Assembly (NCBI GenBank): GCA_026770585.1
Contig: MU646674.1
Coordinates: 271,893-281,892 of the forward strand
Reading direction: 5' to 3'
Length of the DNA: 10,000 nucleotides
Source: Baffinella frigidus
Taxonomy: Eukaryota > Cryptophyceae > Cryptomonadales > Baffinellaceae
The notes below the pieces were generated by a model, which saw only the letters and a program-made list of their open reading frames with translations, made no database searches and was not told the origin of the DNA. The first letter of the stretch is position 1, and the number at the start of each line of letters is the position of its first letter. The translations under genes and the position numbers were made by a program. Of the stretch, positions 1 through 6,371 are shown piece after piece.

Positions 1-139
1 GGTTTAGGGTTTAGGGTTTAGGGTTTAGGGGTGTAGGGTTCAGGGTTTTGGGTTTAGGGTTCATAGTTAGGGTTAGGGTTAGCTTTTTAGGGTTCAGGGT
101 TTAGGGTTTAGGTCTAGGGGTTTGGGTCGAGGGGGCAAA
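1..139 (-). repeat. Start of intron 3: degenerate TTTAGGG repeats
   Basis: Read on the + strand this is a run of TTTAGGG, TTAGGG and point variants, clean for 1-30 and degraded after that. It follows the exon 3 donor at 140-139, so on the gene's sense strand it is a CCCTAAA-rich intron that runs off the window. No exon is visible in it. Confidence 0.75.
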
Positions 140-140
140 C

Positions 141-184
141 CAGGAGGTACGTGAGCGTCTTGTCCGAGACGGAGATGGAGGGGG
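141..184 (-). CDS. UBAC2-like rhomboid pseudoprotease, exon 3 (3' end off window)
   Basis: A 44-base exon between acceptor AG (186-185) and donor GT (140-139). The single leftover base of exon 2 plus the first two bases here make an Ala codon, after which the frame reads PSISVSDKTLTYLL (residues 267-280). UBAC2 family proteins carry a closely similar stretch at this point, Ser/Thr-(Asp/Asn)-Lys-(Thr/Ser)-x-x-Tyr-(Leu/Ile), leading into the next membrane segment. Exons 1-3 total 840 bases, exactly 280 codons, with all phases compatible. The donor CTG|GTTTGC ends the exon in phase 0. The rest of the membrane domain and any UBA domain must lie to the left of the window. An alternative donor at 150-149 is possible but would remove conserved residues. 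Confidence 0.62.
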
Positions 185-547
185 CTGGTTGCGGGTTTGA
201 GGGTTTGGGGTTAAGGGTTAAGAGTTTAGGGTTTCGGGTTTGGGGTTTAGGGTTTGGGGTTCAGGTTTTAGGGGTTTAAGGTTTAGGGTTTAGGGTTTTA
301 GGGTTTAGAGGTTTAGGGTTTAGGGTTTAGGGTTTTAGGGTTCAGGGTTTAGGGTTCAGGTTTAGGGTTTTAGAGTTTAGGGTTTGGGGTTTAGGGTCTA
401 GAGTTTTAGGGTTTAGGATTTAGGGTTTAGGGTTCAGGTTTACGGTTTTAGGTTTTAGGGTTCAGGGTTTACGGTTTAGAGTTTACGGTTTGGGTTTAAA
501 TACTGATCTTTAAGTTTAGGGTAATTGTTTGGGGTTTGGGGTTAAAC
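185..547 (-). repeat. Intron 2, built of degenerate TTTAGGG repeats
   Basis: The 363 bases between exons 3 and 2. Almost the whole span is TTTAGGG with substitutions, single-base slips (TTTTAGGG, TTCAGGG, TTTACGG) and a short non-repeat patch at about 499-530. GT and AG borders agree with the exon phases. The level of decay suggests an old array rather than an active chromosome end. Confidence 0.7.
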
Positions 548-641
548 CGAGTTGTGGGGTAGGGATGCGGTGCAGGGGGGGGGTCTCGAGGTGGAAGAGG
601 ACGATGGCGGCGAAGAGGGCGCCGAATGGCCCCACAGAGAC
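548..641 (-). CDS. UBAC2-like rhomboid pseudoprotease, exon 2
   Basis: A 94-base exon flanked by acceptor AG (643-642, in AAACATCAG) and donor GT (547-546). It opens in phase 0, matching exon 1, and leaves one base over. It encodes SVGPFGALFAAIVLF followed by HLETPPLHRIPTPQL (residues 235-265 of the spliced product). In plant UBAC2-like proteins this place holds a membrane segment beginning with a Gly-Pro pair, with an Asp/Glu-x-Pro turn after it, which fits in order and spacing. The block is too short and too spliced to stand out as an open frame. It is GC-rich and free of telomere repeats, in sharp contrast to the introns on both sides. A nearby stop lies in the intron only. Splice sites are inferred by eye. 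Confidence 0.7.
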
Positions 642-704
642 CTGATGTTTGGGGTTGGGGCGTTGGGAGTTAGGGTGAGGGTTTGGGGGGTAGGGTTTGG
701 GGGG

Positions 705-760
705 TAGGGGGTAGGGGTTGGGGGTTGGGGGTTGGGGGTTGGGGGTTGGGGCTGGGGTTT
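705..760 (+). repeat. (TTGGGGG)n telomere-variant array
   Basis: About six nearly perfect 7-bp GGGGGTT units between 718 and 752, with GGGTAGG variants before them. On one strand this is a run of G5 tracts separated by TT, so it has clear G-quadruplex potential. Confidence 0.8.
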
Positions 761-768
761 AGGTTTTA

Positions 769-876
769 GGGTTGAGAGTTTAGGGTTTAGGGTTTAGGGT
801 TTAGGGTTTAGGGGTTGCAATAGAAACCCCTGCTAAACCCTAAACCCTAAACCCTAAACTCTAAACCCTAAACCTC
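769..876. repeat. Head-to-head TTTAGGG / CCCTAAA switch
   Basis: Five uninterrupted TTTAGGG units end at about 812, then a spacer (TTGCAATAGAAACCCCTGCTA without its outer bases, 815-835), then CCCTAAA units from 833 to about 875. The orientation is that of an end-to-end telomere fusion, but the spacer has a relative at 1200-1220. Confidence 0.75.
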
Positions 877-1160
877 CTAGCTCTGCCTGATTTAACAATC
901 TGCGCACCCCATTAACTACATTTAGATGCTCTTTGAACTGGAGCGTTTGTACGGAGTCCTGATCTAAACGTATTTTCGACCACCAGCCCTGAGATTGGGA
1001 GCAAATCGCCTTGTTCGCGTCCCTTGATTAGTACCACAGGTCGTCAGATTCCGACGAGCCCCTGTACAAATCAAGGGGATTGAAAACGACGATTTGCTCT
1101 CAATCTGAGGGGTGGTGGGAGAAGCCCAGATTCACTCAGGCAGAGCTGGACCTCGGCGGC
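877..1160. repeat. Long imperfect palindrome inside intron 1
   Basis: Nested inverted repeats. The outer pair is AGCTCTGCCTGA (about 884-895) with TCAGGCAGAGCT (1136-1147). The middle pair is a 29-base arm at 980-1008 against 1090-1118, 26 of 29 matching. An inner pair is around CCCTTGATT (1021-1029) and AATCAAGGGG (1069-1078). The central hairpin is TCGTC/GACGA (1041-1045 and 1053-1057). It could be a foldback or MITE-like element, or an inverted duplication. I see no clear target-site duplication and no coding potential. Confidence 0.65.
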
Positions 1161-1215
1161 TTGGGGTTTGAGGTTTAGGGTTTCTGAAGGGTTGAGAGTT
1201 TGTAACAAGAACCCC

Positions 1216-1402
1216 TGCTACACCCCAGAACCTTAAACCTAACCCCTAACATCTAACCCCTAACCCCCAACCCCCAACCCCGAACCACAAACCCCTAACC
1301 CCTAACCCCTAACCCCTAACCCCTAGCCCCTAACCCCTAACCCCTAACCCCTAACCCCTAACCCCTAACCCTAAACCCCTAACCCCTAACCCTAAACCCT
1401 GA
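1216..1402 (+). repeat. (CCCCTAA)n telomere-variant array
   Basis: A long run of 7-bp units, mostly CCCCTAA, with CCCCCAA, CCCTAAA and CCACAAA variants at its ends. It lies within intron 1 on the sense-like C-poor register and is cleaner than the left-hand TTTAGGG tracts. Confidence 0.85.
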
Positions 1403-1431
1403 ACGGAAGGACCTCAGCGACGGCGCTGGGC

Positions 1432-1490
1432 CGGCTAAAAGGGGCCCCAGTCAGGCTAGAAGGGGCCCAGTCAGGCTAAAAGGGGCCTGG
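1432..1490. repeat. Short tandem repeat next to the exon 1 donor
   Basis: Two full units and one partial unit of 20-22 bp with the core GGCTAAAAGGGGCC and AGTCA. Start points are about 1433, 1454 and 1474. The last unit ends just before the splice donor at 1499. Confidence 0.75.
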
Positions 1491-1499
1491 ACGGGCGAC

Positions 1500-2201
1500 C
1501 TCGCCGGGAAGCGATGCGCCGTCGCGCCCGACGACCAGCAGCCCCAGGGAGATCAGCGAGGAGACGGCTGTGGAGACGAGGAGGAAGGCGGCGTACTTCC
1601 GCGCGCCCCACTGCCGCTCGAACTGCCGGAAGTGGTAGAGCAGCGCGACGCCCACCACGAGGTGCCACCAGTTCGCAAAGTGGAGCTGGAACGTCAGGAT
1701 GCGCCATGCGAGCGTCGCGGCGCCGATGTCCCACCAGTGGAGCGTCAGCGTGGTGTTCGCCCCCCCCATGATGGCGAGAACGGATGCGCACGTGGTGAGC
1801 GCGATGGCGCCCCTGGTCACCGGCGCGTTGCCGAACCCCGGAGGCGTCGCGGGCCGCAGCCGGAGCGTCTTGAACAGGAGGACCAGCATGATCGGCACAA
1901 GCACCAACCAATTCAGGACGGCCACCGCGTCCCCTACGCCTGACGTCGCCCCCCCCGCCCTCGACAACCTCCCAGCACTGACCCCTTCCGCATGCTCATG
2001 CGCTCTGCGTTCAGCCTGCCGCGTCTCGGGAAGGACTTTTTCCCACTCGTACTCAATCCCAGCCGGCAGGAAGTCCGCCGCGCGGGGGAGGCTCGACGCG
2101 TTGCCAACCGCGCGGAAGGGGGGCTTGCCCCGGAGCCGACTTCTTCTCTTTTCGGAGCGGGGAGGAGGGGTGGCTTGCCACTCACCAGCCGCCGCCGCCA
2201 T
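1500..2201 (-). CDS. UBAC2-like rhomboid pseudoprotease, exon 1 (5' part of gene)
   Basis: Encodes the N-terminal half of a UBAC2/rhomboid-like ER membrane protein (known family role: non-catalytic partner in ER-associated degradation). Of 234 codons, family resemblance begins at residue 122 with GFGNAPVTR, followed by a first hydrophobic segment (about 130-147), LAWRILTFQLHF (164-175), a second hydrophobic segment with LYHFRQFERQWGARKYAAF (188-206), and a third hydrophobic stretch to residue 224. Residues 1-120 are basic, low in complexity and not family-like, although 93-110 are hydrophobic. The ATG at 2201 is uncertain: ATGGCGGCGGCGGCTG is followed at once by GTGAGT, a strong splice donor, so part of the N-terminus may be an intron. 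The exon ends at GAG|GT (donor 1499-1498) in phase 0, matching the next exon. The frame closes 21 bases after the donor. I infer a real gene rather than a pseudogene. Confidence 0.75.
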
Positions 2202-2310
2202 GAGTTCGAGCTGTACAGGTTATGAGCCTGTGTTACTTGATCATGTTATGAGCCTTTTAGCTCAAAATATTTTCACAGGTCCTGAGCCTCGAGGACTCCT
2301 CCTGAACCTC
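2202..2310 (-). promoter_or_regulatory. 5' flank of the UBAC2-like gene
   Basis: AT-richer than its surroundings, directly upstream of the proposed ATG. It has a direct repeat of GTTATGAGCCT (2218-2228 and 2243-2253) and a related CCTGAGCCT at 2281. AAAATATTTT at 2264-2273 is a palindrome. No certain core promoter element is visible, so a promoter role is positional inference. Confidence 0.3.
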
Positions 2311-3170
2311 TCCGGAAAATTCTCCGGAACCAAATCCCCAGATTTCATCCTCGGGAGGACGTTGGGCGTTGGGCCTGGACGGGCTAGAAGTCAGTGCCGT
2401 GCGCGCTCGCGATCCCAGCGGGTCGCCCCCCCCTCCCCGGCGTCCCCCAGCCTGTTCCTGGTCGGCGCCATGTCGCGGCCGATATTGCAAGTTTGAATCC
2501 TGTCGCTTCGAGCGATCAGGGTGGGTCTGGGGTGAGGAGGCAGGTTTTCGGTTGGGCTCGGCCAAGGACGGCAGCGTGCACCCCCAGAGGGTCGGGGATT
2601 CCGGCGGCGTGCTCTCCCAGATTTGCAAGCAGAGAGCCTGTTAGCAAGGGCATGTCCCTCAAACGTACACCCACATCAGGATGGAGCCGCCGTACTTCCA
2701 GCCCCCGCTCCGCGGCAGAGGTACCATCCAGCCACCCGAGAGACCTCCTCGGGCCTGCACCCTCCCCCTCAGCAATGGTGGTGTGCCCTCCTCTCGCGCT
2801 CAGCTCGCGGCGGGCGCACCGCAGCAGCCAGGAGCAGCCCTCTACCTCCCCAGAGACCCAGGGGTCGCAGGCCGCCCCCTCACCAATCATCCTCCCGGAC
2901 GTGCAGGGCCCGCGGCAGAGGCATATCCGACGTTCCAATCGAACAACGCTGCGTCCCATGGCGGCTTGTGGGGCGTCGGGGTGAGCCCCCCGCCCTCCTC
3001 CCAGCGCTGTCTCCGTCTACTGCCACCAACTCTCACGGAAAGACCAAATCGTCAATTTTCAGACCTCAGATTTACCTTGCCAGCCAGGCGAATTCGTCTG
3101 GCTGTGTTAACTTAAGTACTAATCTTGGTGCAAAATCAACTTTTGGGGACAGGCGAAATCAACGATTTGG
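2311..3170. other. GC-rich stretch without a recognised gene
   Basis: Several open frames overlap here on both strands, but none matches a family I know and they shadow one another. The best coding-like pieces are on the minus strand. One frame reads PHKPPWDAALFDWNVGYA (about 2970-2917). Another reads GWMVPLPRSGGWKYGGSIL and ends at TGA (about 2718-2651). They are in different frames and would need splicing to join. It is left unannotated as a gene. Confidence 0.4.
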
Positions 3171-3232
3171 TCCAATCGTGAGGGTTGGTGGTGGCCTGAC
3201 CAGTTTGGTGAGCCAGGGCTCCTTTCCGCCCC

Positions 3233-3273
3233 AAAGTTGACGGATTTGTACCGCAGACCCAGCAGGTCACCTT
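3233..3273 (+). repeat. 41-bp hairpin module, copy 1 (divergent arm)
   Basis: AAAGTTGAC at the left, GGTCACCTT at the right, with the conserved loop core GGATTTGTACCGCA and CCAGCA. It is preceded by GGTGAGCCAGGGCTCCTTTCC and followed by GATGCAGAGGTAGGAT (3297-3312), which belong to the wider composite repeat. Confidence 0.8.
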
Positions 3274-3686
3274 GAGGATATTCGGAGACCCCGAGTGATG
3301 CAGAGGTAGGATCCACTCGGTCGGGGCTGACGCGTGCTCTCATCCGCAGGGAGGGGCGGTTCTACCAGCCACCACAAGAGAACCAGTTCGGGATATTTGC
3401 CCTGTAGTAAATTTCACTGAGAGTCTACTCTCAGAGTAGAGTCTTGTTGAAAAATATGACTCTCCTCCATTCCGATCTGTTTCTCTTCTGGTGGCTGCGC
3501 GGGAGGACCATTCCTTTTAAAACGCCCCCACGTGTTTTTAAAAATTTGTACCACAATCATCCACTTTTGGAGAGAATTGAAGGGGGGAAATGACTTTGAC
3601 AATAGACGGCTGCACCAGAGGAGTGCGTCATTGGAGCCATTTGAGGTTTAGCCCGCCCGGGTAGTGGTGGTTGACCGGCTATTCTC
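3274..3686. other. Spacer between oppositely oriented hairpin modules
   Basis: About 400 bases between module copies 1 and 2. It holds a near-perfect hairpin at 3419-3443 (GAGTCTACTCT against AGAGTAGAGTC, one mismatch) and an AT-rich patch at 3515-3550. A 62-codon minus-strand frame is present but looks accidental. Confidence 0.45.
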
Positions 3687-3727
3687 AAGTTGACATGCTG
3701 GGTCTGCGGTACAAATCCGTCAACTTT
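3687..3727 (-). repeat. 41-bp hairpin module, copy 2 (inverted)
   Basis: The same module in reverse orientation: AAGTTGACATGCTGGGT on the left and AAATCCGTCAACTT on the right. Downstream, GGCTCACCAAATCG and GCCCAAATAGACTGAGAAAGAGCTGAGATACC are the reverse-oriented flank of the composite repeat. Confidence 0.85.
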
Positions 3728-3808
3728 TGCGCGGAAACGGGCCCCGGCTCACCAAATCGCCTCGCCCAAATAGACTGAGAAAGAGCTGAGATACCCTCGG
3801 TATCCCTC

Positions 3809-3836
3809 AACCCTAAACCCTAAACCCTAAACCCTC
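3809..3836 (+). repeat. Short (CCCTAAA)n interstitial telomere tract
   Basis: Three clean CCCTAAA units and a partial one, directly after the end of the composite repeat at GGTATCCCTCA. Confidence 0.85.
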
Positions 3837-3891
3837 GGTTCAGGTGGGGTTGATCCTGGAGCCTTCGATTGGATGGTCTCTTTTCCGCCGC

Positions 3892-3932
3892 AAAGTTCAC
3901 GGATTCGCACCGCAAACCCAGCATGTCAACTC
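3892..3932 (+). repeat. 41-bp hairpin module, copy 3
   Basis: AAAGTTCAC on the left and GTCAACTCG on the right, so each arm has drifted by one base. The loop GGATTCGCACCGCAAACCCA is conserved. It is preceded by TTCAGGTGGGGTTGATCCTGG (3839 onward). Confidence 0.82.
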
Positions 3933-3960
3933 GAGCATAGTCGGGCGGTCTCTTTCCCGC

Positions 3961-4001
3961 AAAGTTGACGGATTCGCACCACAAACCCAGCATGTCAACT
4001 T
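3961..4001 (+). repeat. 41-bp hairpin module, copy 4
   Basis: Perfect arms AAGTTGAC and GTCAACTT. The right flank ACGAATAGTCTGCGAGGCAA leads to AGGCAGAGCTAG at 4030-4041, another part of the composite repeat. It lies 69 bases after copy 3, so the two form a short tandem. Confidence 0.87.
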
Positions 4002-4169
4002 ACGAATAGTCTGCGAGGCAACCCGAGGGAGGCAGAGCTAGTGAGTGTGAGACACTGCCGCATTCCTCGTTTGCGGTCAAGGGGCGGGCCCGGGCTCACC
4101 AAACTCGCGAGCCCAAATAGACAGAGGCAGAGCTAGGATAACTTCGGTCGGCGCTGACGGGCGGGCGGT

Positions 4170-4258
4170 TCAGGTGGGGTTGATCCTGGAACCGTCGACG
4201 GGGCGGTCGCTGATTCGGAGGGTGGGGCGGGGGGGCGCCGCTGAGATGACTTTTCCGC
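4170..4258 (+). repeat. GC-rich direct repeat, copy a
   Basis: Starts TTCAGGTGGGGTTGATCCTGG without its last base, passes through GGGGCGGTCGCT and ATTCGGAGGGTGGGGCGGGG, and ends CCGCTGAGATG. It is about 90 percent like the block at 4339-4425. The first 20 bases also occur at 3839. Confidence 0.8.
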
Positions 4259-4261
4259 CGC

Positions 4262-4302
4262 AAAGTTGACGGATTTGTACCACAAACCCAGCATGTCAAC
4301 TT
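4262..4302 (+). repeat. 41-bp hairpin module, copy 5
   Basis: Perfect AAGTTGAC / GTCAACTT arms and the commonest loop, GGATTTGTACCACAAACCCA. The right flank TGAGAATAGTC matches copy 7. Confidence 0.88.
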
Positions 4303-4338
4303 GAGAATAGTCCGTCACGCTGCTGACTCTTGGGGGTT

Positions 4339-4425
4339 TTTCAGGTGGGGTTGATCCTGGAACCTTCTACGGGGCGGTCGCTCATTCGGAGGGTGGGGCG
4401 GGGGGGAGCCGCTGAGATGTCCGGA
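4339..4425 (+). repeat. GC-rich direct repeat, copy b
   Basis: Second copy of the 4170 block, lacking the hairpin module that follows copy a. A third, truncated relative (CTCTGATTCGGAGG onward) lies at about 4760-4800. Confidence 0.8.
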
Positions 4426-4485
4426 GCCGTTAAGGTACGATGTTTTCCTTCTGTCGGTATCCGTTGCTTTACAGTAACTCTCAAC

Positions 4486-4513
4486 CCCAAACCCCAAACC
4501 CCAAACCCCAAAG
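4486..4513 (+). repeat. (CCCCAAA)n telomere-variant tract
   Basis: Four nearly perfect 7-bp CCCCAAA units following CTCAAC. Confidence 0.85.
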
Positions 4514-4563
4514 GCCCGTCAAGGTACCACTGCGTCTTTTTGAGACGGGTTAGCCGACTATTC

Positions 4564-4598
<35 letters not shown>

Positions 4599-4604
4599 CG
4601 CGCG

Positions 4605-4641
<37 letters not shown>
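4564..4641 (+). repeat. (TA)n-(GA)n microsatellite
   Basis: A short TA run, then GA repeats broken once by CGCGCGAGCG at about 4598-4608. Serine/leucine or arginine/glutamate runs in overlapping frames come from this repeat. Confidence 0.95.
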
Positions 4642-4643
<2 letters not shown>

Positions 4644-4720
4644 CTGCACCTTGCCGTGCTGCATGGTGCAGAGCATGGTGCATGGAGCGCCCTCCGGTAG
4701 GCAAGTTGACAAGCTGGGGG

Positions 4721-4863
4721 TGGCTGGCAAAGTTGGGGTTCACGCCCCAACCTCGGACCGTCTCTGATTCGGAGGGGGGGGCGGGGGGGCAGGGGAGATG
4801 AGCTGGGCAGTCAAGGTGCCACTGCGTCTCCCTGGCTGGCAAAGTTGGGGCTCACGGCCCAAC
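4721..4863 (+). repeat. Paired 31-bp direct repeats with internal hairpins
   Basis: TGGCTGGCAAAGTTGGGG at 4721 and again at 4833, each followed by a hairpin arm (GTTGGGG...CCCCAAC in the first copy). They bracket a GC-rich patch related to the 4170 block. Confidence 0.75.
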
Positions 4864-4879
4864 TTTGATTTTTCAGACC

Positions 4880-4921
4880 GAAGGTTGATGTATGTGTACC
4901 ACGAAGCAGAGGAATCACCTT
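4880..4921 (+). repeat. Divergent hairpin module, copy 8
   Basis: GAAGGTTGAT on the left and ATCACCTT on the right around GTGTACCACGAAGCA. The length is close to 41 and the loop is recognisable. Both arms have changed (GAC to GAT, GTC to ATC) in ways that keep them paired. Confidence 0.5.
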
Positions 4922-4953
4922 CCGGGTTTATCATTGATGCACCCAGATTCATA

Positions 4954-5115
4954 GGCTAACGGACTGAAAAACGGGTAGTTAAGCCTACGGAATTGCCTAC
5001 GGTAGGCCATAGGGGCTTAGGTGGGGATCCAATGAAACGTTAGGTCCCTAGGGGCACTACGGCCTACCGTAGGCAATACCTTAGGCCTAACTACCCGGTT
5101 TTCAGGACGTTACCC
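4954..5115. mobile_element. MITE-like hairpin element, family A copy 1
   Basis: Long terminal inverted repeats: 4954-5012 against 5057-5115, 51 of 59 matching. The ends read GGCTAACGGACTGAAAA on the left and, reverse-complemented, GGGTAACGTCCTGAAAA on the right. TA flanks each side (4952-4953 and 5116-5117), consistent with a TA target duplication. It has no coding capacity, so it would depend on a transposase from elsewhere. The inner arms contain CCTACGGTAGG. Confidence 0.8.
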
Positions 5116-5117
5116 TA

Positions 5118-5828
5118 TCAACACTCCGCGAGACTGTCCAGCGCATCCGCCTCTTGCCTTAAGATGCATCATTCCGATGAGCCCAGGTCGAGACTGAGGC
5201 AGAGCTGTGCGCTTAAAACAGCCACACACGGTAGAAAAGTAGACACTAGCGCAGGCATACATGTTGTACAAGGCTACAGGGAACACTCTTGAACCGGAAT
5301 TGGATCCGGTTCTATCATTTGTATTGGAAATTGGTCCCGTTACCCCGGATATCCGGGGCTGTTGTACCCCCGTAGCCTGTTGAGGGGAGACACGCGACCC
5401 ACACAGCGGACTACAGAGGGATTTCGTGAACAACAACCCATAAATGGGACATCCTTAGGACCCTACGGTAGGCTATCCGTATGGGACATAGGGTTGTTCG
5501 TACGGATATCCTAACCGATTGTCGCTCAGAATAGGCCAGGAAATCCCTTCGTAGCCCACACCGTGGGTTTGATATATTCAGCGTGTTGAGACAGAGGTGA
5601 TACACCACGCGAGAGGCTTGGGCTGACTTCTCTGGGGAGGCGATAGGCACAATCAGCCATTTGACATTTGGCGAATTGGGGCGGGGTTCTGTGATGTCTC
5701 TCCCAAAGTGGCCGATTCGTGGTACAAGGAATAGCAAGACTCGGTGCAGGGTGGTCACGCCGCGTGAATAATCCAGTCCAGGTTTGGGGTTTCGGTACTC
5801 CCGCACAGCACATACTTCTTCAATACAG
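5118..5828. other. Unassigned interval with short perfect palindromes
   Basis: No convincing gene. Perfect inverted repeats are seen at 5291-5298/5305-5312 (GAACCGGA/TCCGGTTC) and 5343-5358 (CCCCGGATATCCGGGG). A family A-like fragment lies at about 5448-5515 (AGGACCCTACGGTAGG, then a hairpin with arms GCTATCCGTA and TACGGATATC). A 145-codon minus-strand frame (5411-5848) crosses these repeats and is unrecognised. Confidence 0.45.
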
Positions 5829-5831
5829 CAG

Positions 5832-5845
5832 CTCTCTCTCACACA

Positions 5846-5882
<37 letters not shown>

Positions 5883-5889
5883 CCTCCCT
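5832..5889 (+). repeat. (CT)n microsatellite
   Basis: CT repeats with a short CA run at 5841-5848 and a CCCT tail. It lies about 25 bases left of the next hairpin element. Confidence 0.95.
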
Positions 5890-5913
5890 TGTTTCGGGAG
5901 CTGGACTCTAGTA

Positions 5914-6105
5914 GAGCGTTTGCGGTAATTGTTGTCCATTTTGGACGTGCGGGTTTCCGGTTTTCCGGATTTGTAAAATGTTGTCAAGGCCTTGAAACAT
6001 TTTAAATGGACACTTCTGGTACAAATGAAAACCGGAAAACCGGAAAACCGCACCCAAAATGGACAACGATTAACCCAAAACGGACAACGATTACCGCAAA
6101 CGCTC
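5914..6105. mobile_element. MITE-like hairpin element, family B
   Basis: A 192-bp element that folds end to end. Its left end is GAGCGTTTGCGGTAATTGTT and its right end, reverse-complemented, is GAGCGTTTGCGGTAATCGTT. The arms continue through TGTCCATTTTGG and GGTTTTCCGG to a central palindrome TCAAGGCCTTGA (5984-5995). TA flanks both ends (5912-5913 and 6106-6107). The right arm carries an extra partial copy of the GGACAACGATTA block. No coding capacity. It is unrelated in sequence to family A. Confidence 0.8.
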
Positions 6106-6213
6106 TAATAGAAAAACTCTGTTTCGCTCAACCCTAGGCCCTTGCGAGACCTCGGTGGAACTGATGTGCGAAGCCCACCGTGTGGAGCGCTGAAAGCTTG
6201 CCACACTAACCTC

Positions 6214-6257
6214 ACCCTAAACCCGAAACCCGAAACCCCCAACCCGAAACCCTCAAA
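6214..6257 (+). repeat. Mixed CCCTAAA / CCCGAAA tract
   Basis: Six or so 7-bp units in which T has become G (CCCGAAA), ending CTCAAACAG. That ending could serve as a splice acceptor for the coding-like block that follows. Confidence 0.75.
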
Positions 6258-6260
6258 CAG

Positions 6261-6308
6261 GTCGGCGATGAGCTGGAGTCGGTGAATCGCAAGGAGACGA
6301 TCTCCGCC
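6261..6308 (+). pseudogene. BTB_2/KCTD-like fragment 1
   Basis: After CAG the sequence reads VGDELESVNRKETISA and then breaks into CCTCCTCCTACC and the composite repeat. It is one of five related blocks in 1.3 kb. The pattern V-G-x(7)-R with a later hydrophobic position suits the start of a BTB_2 (potassium channel T1-like) domain, but only about 16 residues survive. Assignment to that fold is inference from spacing. It looks like a duplicated exon start rather than a working gene. Confidence 0.4.
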
Positions 6309-6371
6309 CTCCTCCTACCTCAGTCTATTTGGCCTCACCAGTTTACTTCACCCGGGCGCTTTCCCGCGCTC

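Larger units (their letters stand above)
642..1499 (-). other. Intron 1 (858 bases), mosaic of telomere variants and a palindrome
   Basis: The interval between exons 2 and 1, bounded by GT (1499-1498) and AG (643-642). From left to right on the + strand it holds TTGGGGG repeats, five clean TTTAGGG units, an orientation switch to CCCTAAA, a long imperfect palindrome, a short return to TTTAGGG, a long CCCCTAA array, and a 20-22 bp tandem repeat next to the donor. No additional exon is needed by homology, since the residues of exons 1 and 2 are contiguous in the family. Confidence 0.65.

Noticed and set aside
1-60. Real chromosome end at the left edge
   Set aside because: The strand is opposite to that expected for a left telomere, and an exon of a gene continues past the edge.
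1471-1911. 146-codon minus-strand frame overlapping exon 1
   Set aside because: It is an out-of-frame shadow of the UBAC2-like exon, arginine- and alanine-rich, with no family resemblance.
1699-2496. 265-codon plus-strand frame, the longest open frame
   Set aside because: It runs antisense to exon 1 and into the GC-rich flank. Its composition follows the opposite strand and it crosses the proposed promoter.
2450-2520. tRNA-like T-arm (GTTTGAATCC) near 2490
   Set aside because: No D-arm box, no anticodon stem and no acceptor pairing could be made on either side.
4550-4767. Open frames with Ser-Leu or Arg-Glu runs
   Set aside because: They are translations of the GA microsatellite.
5411-5848. 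145-codon minus-strand frame
   Set aside because: It spans a hairpin fragment and part of the CT repeat, has no recognisable domain, and nothing around it supports a gene.
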